This document shows positions 11,707 to 21,450 of a DNA stretch of 64,000 nucleotides, in pieces; within the stretch, counting starts at the first letter, position 1; every line of letters starts with the position of its first letter. This stretch comes from Neostapfia colusana (Eukaryota > Streptophyta > Magnoliopsida > Poales > Poaceae). The stretch spans positions 108,945,854 through 109,009,853 of the forward strand of contig JASWHV010000009.1 in assembly GCA_030760725.1 (NCBI GenBank), written 5' to 3'. The translations under genes were made by a program, and so were the position numbers. The notes below the pieces were generated by a model. It saw only the letters and a program-made list of their open reading frames with translations. It was not told the DNA's origin and searched no databases.

Positions 11707-13330
11707 ATTATTAATTTATATGCACATATTATTAAGATTTTCATATCTCCTTAAAAAATGGATCTTCCACTGAAAGTTGGTTTGTATGAACATATTGTTT
11801 TATTTATACATGTATGAATTTTTTTAATTTTTTTAAAGCAATCCAACATATCAAAATTCAAATTATCCATCATTCTAATGAAATGCTCATATACATATGA
11901 GGCATTCTTTAAATTGTGAACACACATTGATTCAAACAATTTTGTAAAAATCTAAAAAAATCATAGAGGTTGGTATGATGAATAAAAAGTCCCATAGAAA
12001 AATACACTCACAAAATCTTTTTATTATGTAAGATACAAAAATAACAAATAAACTATTTATTTGTTTCCATGTTCTGACTAATTTCAAAGGTTTTTCCAAT
12101 TGAAATTTAATGGGCCCCTGTAATACTAAATATATTACAAGAACTTGGAATTTGAGCTTTTACAAGCCCCTTTATTTTAATCAAGAATATTAATTAATCC
12201 TAAACTTAGTAAACTTTTTTTACCGGTGGTTCTATATTAAAATCCGCCTATAATAATTTCCTCTTCATAGGTCTACCATTCAGTTTCTTCTTCCTTTGCT
12301 TCATTTTTTATTTCGATTCCAATGTAAATGCTCAAACATGTATAGATTATGCAAATTAAGTCCAAACTTGATGATTATTTTTTCTATATTCTTCAAAAAT
12401 TTATATATACCACATGGAACAAATAGCTTGAAACTTATATAGATAACATTGTTATGTTTTGGTAAATATAGCATTAATTTATATGCACATATTATTCAGA
12501 TTTTCATATCTTCTAAAAAAATGGATCTTCCACTAAAAGTTGGTTTGTATGAACATATTGTTTTATTTATACATGAATAAATTTTTTAAAGTAATCCAAC
12601 ATGTCAAAATTCAAATTATCCATCATTCAAATTTTGAACACATTGATTCAAACAATTTTGTAAAAATCTGAAAAAAATCATAGAGGTTGATATGATTACT
12701 AAAAAGTCTCATAGAAAAATGCACTCACAAAATCATTTTATTATAAAATATACAAAAATAACAAATAACCTATTTATTTATTTTTCATGTTCTGACCAAT
12801 TTCAAAGGTGTTTCCAAGTGAATTTAATAGGCACCTGTAATACTAAATCATATTACAAGAACTAGGAATTTGGACTTTTACAAGCCCACTTATTTTGATC
12901 AAGAATATTAATTAATCCTAAATTTGGTAAACTTTTTTCACAAGCGGTTCTATATTAAAAACCAACTGCGATAATTGCCTCTTCATGGGTCTGCTCTTAA
13001 GTTTCTTCTTCCTTTGCTTCATTTTTTATTTAAATTCCAATGCAAATACTCAAACATGTATATATTGTGCAAATTAAGTCCAAACTCGATGATTCTTTTT
13101 TTTATATTCTTCAAAAATTAATATATACCAGATGGAACAAATAGCTATGTTTTAATAAATATAGCATTAATTTATATACACATATTATTCAGATTTTCAT
13201 ATCTTTTAAAAAAATAGATCTTCTACTGAAAGTTGGTTTGTATGAACATATTGTCTTATTTATACATGTATGAATTTTGTTATTTCTTTTAAGCAATCTA
13301 AAATGTCAAAATTCAAATTATCTATCATTT
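9296..13330. repeat. AT-rich sub-units of about 0.7-0.77 kb inside the duplication
   Basis: Sub-units start with TTAATTTATATGCACATATT at about 9296, 10062, 11707 and 12474, with shorter versions near 10801 and 13165. Spacing is roughly 766, 739, 767 and 690 bp. Each full unit holds one copy of the CACTA II motif TTTTCACAGGTGGTTCTATA. They show conserved minus-strand open frames of 60-130 codons, which I judge to be a by-product of the repeat. Confidence 0.65.
11113..11705 (+). pseudogene. DEDDy 3'-5' exonuclease (WRN-exonuclease-like), copy A, truncated
   Basis: ATG at 11113 (MASAGSSSRLRAGDHQ) opens a frame of 189 codons. Residues after about 120 carry the first exonuclease motif: VVSLDIERYDVKNPDGCKS, with the D-x-E pair of the DEDD nuclease superfamily, then AVLQLRMGRHCLVFQIIH. 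The frame ends at TAA 11680-11682 because a run of four T in copy B is three T here (near 11651). The sequence then breaks at 11705 before motifs II and III are complete. Relatives are small plant proteins resembling the exonuclease part of Werner helicase that remove nucleotides from 3' ends. Without motifs II and III this copy cannot be an active nuclease. Confidence 0.65.
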
Positions 13331-14070
13331 AGTTATGGCGCCATGTCAATGGTGCTGCAACCGCTAGAATCTGAAACGCCTTTATAATAAGCAGTTGCCA
13401 CGCCCTTCCTCATCTTCCTCGCAGCGCCCTTCCTCATATTCCTCGCAGCGCCCTTCCATCTTCCTCGCTCTTCACAACCATGGCGTCTGCAGGATCCTCG
13501 TCTCGCCTCCGTGCTGGTGAACCGCTCCCGATGGTCTTCTCTTGTCCCGGTGGCTCCGCCAACACAGTTGGTGACCCAGAGTGATGCAACCTATACCACC
13601 GAGGTCATTTTGAACGGCACCGTTATCGAGACCGCCGTCACATCCTCTGGCGCCGAGGTTGAGCGCTTCCTTTTGTGGGTTCTCAGGAACAACCCGGGGC
13701 CCCACGTCGTCAGCCTGGATATAGAGCGGTACGACGTCAAGAACCCGGATGGGTGCAAGTCGCACAAGAAGGCCGTCCTACAGCTCTGCGTGGGCTGCCA
13801 CTGCCTCGTCTTCCAGATCATTCACGGGGACTATGTCCTGGAGAGTGCCCTCAAAAACTTCTTCGCCTATCCGCACAACAGATTTTCCGGCGTATGTATC
13901 AGTAGCGAGGTAAAGCGGTTGCACAAGGACTACGGCTTCGAGGTAGCAAATGTGGTTGAGCTCCAGGACCTCGCCGTGAAGGTGCTGCACCTGTCGGAAC
14001 TCATGTCGGCGTCGCTCAAGACCATGGCGCTTGAGGTGATGAATGTGCACATCAACAAGGCGAAGGACAT
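11707..14070. repeat. 2.4-kb tandem duplication, copy B
   Basis: Same order as copy A: AT-rich sub-units at 11707 and 12474, a partial one near 13165, the pre-gene sequence at 13334 and an exonuclease start at 13480. Copy B retains the part of the exonuclease that copy A lacks and continues into unique sequence after about 14070. Confidence 0.75.
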
Positions 14071-14487
14071 CAAGTGTAATAAGTGAGATAGGATAATCCT
14101 GTCGCCACAACAGGTGGAGTATGCCTGCATCGATGTGTTTACCACTTACGAAATTTGCGTGTTGCTGCCTCCCGTCAGGCTTCCTCGCCATCTTCGGTCC
14201 AGGAGTTGTGCCCCTCGCCAGAGTACGTCAGCACATACTCTAATGATGACAGGTATCATGGCTACAAATTGCCAGTCCCACGCGGAGACAATCTGCGCGT
14301 CATCGAGCACCCCAGTGGCTACCTGATATGCCCAGTCTATCCCAACTTGAAGCGCAAATGGAAATGGGAAGACATTAACTCCATCGAACGTCATGTTGTG
14401 GAATTTTGGCTCTCCAATTCCGAAATACATAGTGATAAGAAGAAGAGCCGACACCATCGAATGGCGAGGAACCATGGCTGGATGTGA
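13480..14487 (+). pseudogene. DEDDy 3'-5' exonuclease (WRN-exonuclease-like), copy B, frameshifted
   Basis: The homologous ATG is at 13480, but relative to copy A a 137-bp segment is missing between two GGTGA repeats, which shifts the frame after 13 codons. The conserved frame (13511-14086) contains motif I (VVSLDIERYDVK), motif II-like SGVCISSEVKRLHKDYG with E where D is usual, and ELQDLAVKVLHL. It stops at TGA 14084. The same frame continues directly with DRIILSPQQVEYACIDVFTTY, which is motif III (Y-x3-D), so TGA probably replaced a Trp codon. A second frame change near 14160 leads to a C-terminal part (14155-14487, RWHGYK-like and KWEDINSIERHVVEFW). Three independent lesions mark it as dead. 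Confidence 0.65.
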
Positions 14488-15335
14488 TAACTCCTCGACA
14501 TGCTTTCATATTAGTTATTCCATTCTGAACTTGAAGTTATATTCTTCAATTTTTGTGGACAAGGTATGTGGAGTGGATGTTTGTGCAGTACCCTTAATAG
14601 CCTCTTCTGAAATACTTTCTCGAATGGATTTGCCCATGGTAATCCTACATGGTTTTCCTATTACTTCACTATGATCCTGATGAAACATTTCCTTGTTGTT
14701 TTTTTGCTGGTATAATTATTAATATGCTATATCCAAGATTAAAGAAAAATAAAAACACTTGTATGTATGTTATCCTTGATGTGTCTCGTGTTACTCTGGT
14801 CACGATGTTACCGTATGTTTGTTCCCTGTTACTCTTCTAACCAGATGTTACCGTGGGTTTGTCCCGTGTTACTGTTCTCATTAATCCTAAACTTAGTAAA
14901 CTTTTTTCACATGTGGTTCTATATTAAAAACTGCCTGCGATAATACATCTTCACAGGCGGTATTTAATTCATCTTCGAGGAGGGAGGAGGGTTGCACGCC
15001 GGTCGCACTTCTCTGCACCACCGTACCGGCCGCAATTAAGTTCTCCACATGTCTTCCTCCTCGGGCCGCTCGTCTCCCTTTGTCAACAATAGAAGACACG
15101 CTTTTATCTCGCCCGTCTCTTCACCACCGGCCACAATTAAGTTCTCCGCACCTCCTCCTCCTTAGGTCACGCGTTTCCTTTCCGCCCAACTCCAACCGCT
15201 CTCCCTTTGAACCTTTAGCGATCGACCAACTCCAATGCGACCGCCGCCTGCCGTCCACTATTTGCCATCACCATCGTCGCCGTCACTACCCCCTCCTATT
15301 CTACGTCGTCATCGTTCATAGCTAGGATCTTTGTT
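14488..15335. other. gene-free stretch with one CACTA II motif pair
   Basis: 14488-14880 is AT-rich and shows no recognisable feature. 14881-14975 holds a direct copy of the element's motif block (CACATGTGGTTCTATATT, then CTTCACAGGCGGTATTT). 14980-15310 is GC-rich and resembles a 5' leader or promoter of the SUMO E2 gene remnant that follows. Confidence 0.4.
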
Positions 15336-15339
15336 AATG

Positions 15340-16157
15340 ACTTGGCGCGTGGCCGACTCAAGGAGGAACGCTTGGCGTGGCGCAAGAATCACCCCCACAT
15401 ATGTACATATGGCACACCGGTCATTCTGTAGTTTTGCTTTTCCGTCTTGTTTGTTTTTGGTATTTTCAATTTCAAGGCTCGCCATTTGCGTCACTTGTTG
15501 TCCAATTTCTCTGCTTAGGGTTTCTCTGCGAAGCCTGAGTCGAGAGACTTAATGAAGTGGCAGTGCATCGTCCCCCGTAAAGAAAGGGTAAGTCATGAAG
15601 AATAAGCACAATCCAGTATAACCATCGTCTCCTTATTAATGAATTTCCTTTGTAGACTGACTGGGAAGGTGGTTACTACCCACTGACAATCTCCTTCTCG
15701 GAGGACTATCCCTTGGTACCTCCGAGATGTGCCTTTCCACCTGGTTTCTTCCATCCGAATGCCCATTACTCAGGATTTCTATGCCTTGGGATTCTTGATC
15801 AATAGATTGTAAGATAGACTTATTTTGCAAGTATATTAGTATTTGTTGCCGAACTTATTTGAACTGGTTTCTTATGTTGCTTAAATTGGTATTTCGTAGG
15901 GGTGGTGTCCTAATATTAATGTCAGAATTTTACTACTTAAAGTTCAGCGTTTGCTTCATCAACCAAATGAGCCCGATGTTGAAAATGATTGCTATAATCT
16001 ACTTATCAAGGTTAGTAACTTTGTGTTAGTGAGCAACCTAGGTTATCATTCCTCATTCGACATCAGTCATTTTAAAGAATGTCAATGTTATTTTCAGGAT
16101 CCAGAGGAATATAAGAGACGTGTTTGGGAGCAAGCTCGACGGTACAGTTTAGATTGA
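15340..16157 (+). pseudogene. SUMO-conjugating enzyme E2 (UBC9/SCE1-like) pseudogene, five exons
   Basis: Five exon-like pieces join in order to a UBC9-like protein. About 15340-15398 gives LARGRLKEERLAWRKNHPH. 15519-15587 gives GFSAKPESRDLMKWQCIVP. 15656-15808 gives TDWEGGYYPLTISFSEDYP, FFHPN and the catalytic-site segment GFLCLGIL. 15900-16010 gives GWCPNINVRILLLKVQRLLH. 16098-16157 gives DPEEYKRRVWEQARRYSLD, then TGA. Exons 2 to 5 are flanked by AG acceptors and, where needed, GT donors. Exon 3 has an in-frame TAG (15803-15805) shortly after the catalytic Cys. Exon 1 has no in-frame ATG nearby and its donor site is altered. The functional family attaches SUMO to nuclear target proteins; this copy would stop before the C-terminal helices. 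Confidence 0.8.
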
Positions 16158-17265
16158 TCGATGGGAGCTTCATAGGAATATAAGTCTGAAATGTATAGTT
16201 TATAGGGCACGCAATGTGTATGAACCATGAAATGTTCGTGGAGTTGCAAATGTTTATCCCTGAATTGCAATGTGATTGCGGTTCTATATGTGAAATCGCG
16301 CTTATATTAGGTCGCTCAGGCGGTTCTAAATTACAATTTACAAACCGCCTGCACTAATACATCTTCACAGGCGGTGTTTAACAAAGAGCCGCTTGTGAAA
16401 ATCTGCGCCTATATAAGGCCGCTCGGTCTCGTCAAAAAAATCTAACCCTGGAGATTTCACTTAGACGCCGTCAGGCTGCCCAAATTTTCCTTTGCCGCCA
16501 AAACCCTCGCCGCCGAGCTTCGTCCTCGCCGTCAAGTTTCATTACCGTCGCCATCGCTGTTGCCGTCTATGTACCTTCGCCTCTTTCCTCCTTTCTCTCC
16601 TTCCTCCCTTCTCTGTCCCCCACGCTATCTCCTTCCCTCCCCCCTCCCCGTGCCACCTCCCTCCTCGCCCTCACCATCGTCGAGTGTCGTCCTCCCCCTC
16701 GCCGCTATCTCCCTCCTCCCTTTTTATCCCCCTCCGGCACCACCGCCGCCGCACCCCCCGACTTAATCCTCCCCACGCCGCCTCCTCCTTCCCGGCATCT
16801 ACCCCCACCATGCGCTTCCCCCTCCCCACCGTCTCCCACCGCCAGCGCTCTCCCACTGCGCCGAACCCCCCCCCCCTTTTAGATTGTTTAGATTACTTAT
16901 TTAGAGACCTTGACAATTGCTTAGATTAATTGTTTAGATTTTGTTTGAAGGTGGACCAGAGAGCAAATTAATTTTTTACATCAGAAAACAAAGCAAGTTT
17001 AGTTCAATTGTTTCTTCTACATTTTTTGAGTGTGCTCATACTGAGACCAATTAGTTTTTTAGAACATTTGTGTTAAAGGAGATAGTCTTGTTGTGCTAAC
17101 AGGTAGTCCATGTTGTCTTTGTAATCACTGAGTACTACAACAGGGATACATATTGTCTTTGTAAATCCACCATGTTCACTCAATTTTATATATTAGGATG
17201 TGATTTTACATATTAGGATGTCTTTGTAATCACTGAGTACTATAACAAGAAACCCCTTCCGTTGC
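16158..17265. other. gene-free stretch with CACTA II motifs and a GC-rich leader-like part
   Basis: 16300-16410 contains GCTCAGGCGGTTCTAAATT, ACCGCCTGCACTAATACATC and CACAGGCGGTGTTTAAC, the repeats of CACTA II. 16490-16870 is a C-rich, Pro/Ser-rich open region (MPPKPSPPSFVLAVKF) that resembles the GC-rich first exon or leader of a grass gene; I recognise no family. 16870-17265 is AT-rich and shows nothing I can name. Confidence 0.35.
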
Positions 17266-17269
17266 TTTT

Positions 17270-19000
17270 CAAGTTCTAATATAGAAAGCCCTAAGAAGAC
17301 TGGTGATGGTAGTAACAATGAAGCCAACGATGTTGAGTTTAGTGACTCCAACAGTTCAAGCTCGTATTACAGTCCATCAGATCCTTTTCCAAATATAAAA
17401 ATTAAAAAGACTTCAGAGGATCTCGACCTAGAATATGATCCTGTCGGCGAGGAATGGATCACGAATCTTAACTCCAGCAGTTTAAGTTAATTTTAGTTGT
17501 CAAGTATATGAAGTATAATAATTCTTTTCTACCTAGCTTAACTGCCAAGACAACGATGCAGTGACTTCGACTCTTAAAATCGCAGAAGGTTCTCCAATGG
17601 TTGAATCCTCAAATTCAGTCAGGTAAAAACGAGAGCAATGAGGTCCTAATAAGGGTCCATTGAACCGCATCATATACATAACAAGTGTCGGTCCAGGTGG
17701 GCTTCCCGAAGAACCACTGAATTCAGTTACAAAGTACCGAAATGCATGCGGTTTTCTTGTTAGAGAGCTCGTGCCGATACAACCGAGAATTGGAGAAAAT
17801 TCCCTGAGGCAGACAAGAATGAGTTGTGGGAGAAGTTAAAGAAACAATTCAAGTTCCCAAAAGACACGGAAGAAGCTGGAAAGAAAGCAACATTAGTCTC
17901 TTGCGACAAGAAATTTCATGGCTGGAAGATTGAAATGAATGCTTATGTTAAGGACAATAAGGTCCCTAGCCCTAAAAAGATGGGAAAAATCACAAGGCCC
18001 GAAGAATATGCCCCCAAAGTTGAGAAATGGAATAAAATATTAGAGGAAACTTCAGTAATGACAATTCTCACCTGCTACAAGGCTGCTATGAGAGAACTAA
18101 GTGGTGGGTCTTAGCTCGGTCAGGTTTGACCAGCGAGGGCAAACTTGAAAAGCCTGACTCCGTGAACCAAGTAGAGCAAAAAATGAAAGAAGTAATTGAA
18201 AAGCAACAGAAGGGTCTCTTCAAGCCAAAGAGGGAGAATGACCAACTTACCGCTATCCTAGGCAACCCTGAACATGGTGGACGGGCTCAAGCAATCTCTT
18301 CTCAGATGTCCTTGAGAGATGGTTTCCCGAATGATAAAGAGTTATATAGAAAACGTGACAAGTTCAAGAAGACAATTTAAGATACGATTGATCAAAAGGT
18401 CAAGGCATCTGTGAAAGAAAGAATAGATGAACTTATAAAATTCGGACAATTAACGCCACAGAATAGAGCGATGGTTCCCATGGCAATGGAGCATTTGATA
18501 TCTCCAACTTCCTACCCTAGCAGTATAGGTTCTGTGCCAGGCTCAGGGTCAACCCATAAGTTCCCTGTAGATAATATTGTTAAGGACACATCTTGTTGTC
18601 TTCTTGTCCCGATTGTCAGAGCAGGAAACAAAACAAAATAGGTTGCCACTGCTATGGCAAAGCCGAACCTTGTCTTCAATGACAATTCACTTCCGTTGTA
18701 TTATGCAGTGGTGCAAGTTCTTGAGATCATTGATAATGATTATGAAGATTATGAAATAGACCACATCACAACTGAGGGGATCATGACTCTGGGGCAGGCT
18801 GTCAACCATTTTGTCCTTTGGCACCGACGTGATATCATGTTGTTGGACGACGAGCCGAGGTCTAGCCCCGTCGCATCTCGAAAGACTGCAGCCCCAATTT
18901 CTTCGCCGAAAGACCAGCAAGATCCACTCCCTATATGTCCCAGCAAGGATGATAGTAACCTTGCTAGTAAAGATAACCAAGGGCAACCAGTTGAAAAATA
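17270..19000 (+). pseudogene. CACTA ORF (Ulp1-associated), N-terminal part, decayed
   Basis: Successive frames give an acidic Ser-rich start (near 17285-17490), then WEKLKKQFKFPKDTEE (17824), a region with YRKRDKFKKTI (ends 18380), then PTSYPSSIGSVPGSGSTHKF with VPIVRAGNKTK (ends 18641), and ITTEGIMTLGQAVNHFVLWH (about 18775-18830). This matches my memory of the long grass CACTA protein that has a RYPVDDI, GRAGNKTKEVA and AVNQFILWHRRDI core before a C48 protease domain. Stops at 18115, 18378, 18640 and 18999 break it. Its role in transposition is not established as far as I know. Confidence 0.6.
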
Positions 19001-19149
19001 GCTTGAAGCAGTACAAGAGCATGCTGCTGGTAGTAAAGAGCAATCAGTTGAACAACAGGTTCAACAATAGGCCAATGTCCAACTTCCGACGACTACTTCT
19101 CGGTCAGTGCCTGTGAAAGTTAGATCATATGAAAATAAGGAACCTTCTA

Positions 19150-20707
19150 AATAAGTGTCAGAATATTTGAAAAAATGAAGAAAAATATTACAAAATCTAA
19201 TACATCTCGTGCTTCACATGAGGCAGCATTAGAAAATATTGAGGAGTGGGAAGAAGATGGTGTGAAATATACTCAGAAGATGACTTTAGTTAAACCAGGA
19301 GTTCCGGTATACAAGATTTAGGACGTTCTTCCTAAATATGAGAATGGGAAGCCGTTCATGACATCGGCACAACTTGGCAAACAACCTTTCTCGCTTAGAA
19401 GAATGCACGAGTGGTACATCATTGCCAGCATAAAATATGATATTTGTTATGTCATATTTCATGTGCCAGAAGAAGCATTCTGGAGCATTGGAGAAGATAA
19501 ATGAGCCCTTCTCTTTGAAGATTTGTGGAGCCTTTTCTATCGAGACATGCTCGAAATCAAGCTGCTACTAGTCTGGTGTTTGTAAGTGCCCTCTAATATT
19601 TCGTATTTGCTTATCTTACTACACGCATACACATGTCATGAGATTATAACAATTCCGGACTTATTCAATAGGATGCTATACATGGATAACGAAAGGCTGA
19701 ACTCCAAGAGAGGTATCCTTGACCCTACAGTGATTGCAAAGTCGAATTTTGACTTTGAGGTCCAACGGGACTCAGAAAAGTACAAGCGCATGACAAAAAA
19801 ACAATTTAAAAAATCAATCGCAAGCCAAAAGAAGAATAAAAATACAAAGGTTACAGCCTACAAAGGACATGCCATGTTTAAATTTGTCATAGATGGCAAG
19901 GACCTCGTAAAGACTCCGTAGCACTTCGAGTAAGTTAGACACATGGCATGGAAATAACAATTATTGCTAATTTTTAACTTAACATGTTTGTTTGTACGTG
20001 TGCACTAAACACTACATAATTATCTTCATCAAGCCAATGTAGGATTTGACAACGGTCTTGGACTCAGACGATTACTCACAAGATACTTACAAAGATTTCT
20101 TTGACATTTTGAGAAGGTACGGTTATTCGATACTTTTAATATACACGCATATATATAGGTTCGTAACTCTTATATGGCATTCCTTGTATGAGAGCGTTTG
20201 GCGGTTTTACGCAAAAAAATTGGCGATCAGAGACCTCCTAATAAGGATGCATTGCATATATCAACATATTATCCTTGTCCCAAGTAGCCTTCTGGGAGCG
20301 TCTTATGCGGGTATTATGTAATCGAGTATCTTCGGACCGCCTGCGAATATAGAGTGAATTGTGAGGATGTAAGTTATCTTTAATGTCAATATTGTATTTT
20401 CCTTACTTGTGAGTTTCATTTTCATTGTAACTAGTGTATTTTAATACTATTATGCTATCGTTTTCACCAACACATTCTAAACCTTGTTATGTGTTTCATT
20501 GCAACACACGAAGAATGTGGACGAAGAATGGCCTGTTTCTAGAGATATGCCTGGTGGAGGAGTCGAGAATATTGCAAGTGAACTATGTACCTTCATGCGT
20601 CGCGAAATTTTCCACCGAAAAGGGCAGTTCTTCGATGACGTAGGTTTAATAGCTGATGTGCCAGAACTTTGCAAGTATACTGATTGGTTTTTAGGTAAAA
20701 ACTTGTA
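19150..20707 (+). pseudogene. CACTA-encoded Ulp1-type (C48) cysteine protease region, decayed
   Basis: The part at 19480-19600 (PEEAFWSIGEDK, LLFEDLWSLFYRDML) and 19672-19920 (ILDPTVIAKSNFDF, GHAMFKFVIDGKDL) precedes the protease core. Around 20230-20350 a frame reads DQRPPNKDALHISTYYPCPK, stop, PSGSVLCGYYVIEYLR; the Cys codon at 20306-20308 is the expected nucleophile. The last exon (20515-20707) ends with MRREIFHRKGQFFDD. Several stops and introns interrupt it. Relatives resemble SUMO and ubiquitin-like proteases, but the substrate in transposons is unknown. Confidence 0.6.
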
Positions 20708-20819
20708 AACTATGAATTTAGATGACTTTTTGGTGATATTGTGTCGATGATGCTTGTCAGAATATATTGTTTCTACTGTGTATGAATGTGCATATGAAAT
20801 TGACATGGAAATCAGACCT

Positions 20820-21450
20820 AACAAACCGCCTGTGATAATATAATTTCATAGATGGCTTATGTAGGTAATGGACCGCCTATGGTAAAGATTCTCCACAGGC
20901 AGCTAGTGGTAGGTAAAGAACCGCCTACGATAATAGAGTTACACAGGTGGATACTCTTTACGTTACAAACCGTCTGTGATAATAGAGTTACACAGGCGGC
21001 TAGTCGTAGGTAAAGAACCGCCTACGGTAATAGAGTTACACAGGCGGATAATCTTACACAAACCGCATGTGATAAAGATTCTTCACAGGTGGCTAGTCGT
21101 AGGTAAAGAACCACCTGCAATAATAGAGTTACACAGGCGGATACTCTTTACATTACAAATCGCCCATGATAAAGATTCTTCATAGGCGGCTAGTCATAGG
21201 TATAGAACCGTCTGCGATAATGGAGTTATCATAGGCGGATACTCTTACGTTACAATCCACCTGTGATAAAGAGTCTTCACAGGCGGATTCATGAAGGTTA
21301 AGACTGCCCGTGATAACTTTTTCACAGGCGGTTTAAGTTTCCGACTGTGGAAATTGCTGATTATCACATGCTCTTCGTTCTAGGCGGTTTTGAAAACCGC
21401 GTGTGATAATATGTTTAGAGCCGCCTGAGATGAAGCTTGTTGTAGCAGTG
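20820..21450. repeat. CACTA II right subterminal repeats and terminus
   Basis: About 20 direct and inverted copies of ACCGCCTGTGATAA and CACAGGCGG alternate with GATTCTTCACAGG and AGAGTTACACAGG spacers, so the block can fold into many small hairpins. It ends with TTGTTGTAGCAGTG at 21450. The 3-bp direct repeat after it would be TGC (21451-21453), but the other end is not visible. Confidence 0.75.

Larger units (their letters stand above)
9291..21450 (+). mobile_element. CACTA transposon CACTA II with host-gene fragments; right part
   Basis: The right end is well supported. Subterminal repeats (20820-21445) end in TTGTTGTAGCAGTG at 21450, reverse complement of a CACTGCTACAA terminus, and the next base resumes a copia reverse transcriptase in frame. 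Internally it holds a CACTA ORF with a Ulp1-like protease (17270-20707). Copies of the same CAGGCGGT / ACCGCCTG motif occur at 9810, 10575, 12220, 12945, 14905-14970 and 16315-16400, which is why I assign everything from 9291 to this element. It also contains two exonuclease pseudogenes and a SUMO E2 pseudogene. The left end is not seen; CACTA I appears to have inserted at 9290/9291. No tnp2 gene is present in the visible part. Confidence 0.6.

Noticed and set aside
20820..21445. CRISPR-like array of regular repeats
   Set aside because: The repeats are both direct and inverted, spacers are also repeated, and the block ends in a CACTA terminus in a plant sequence.
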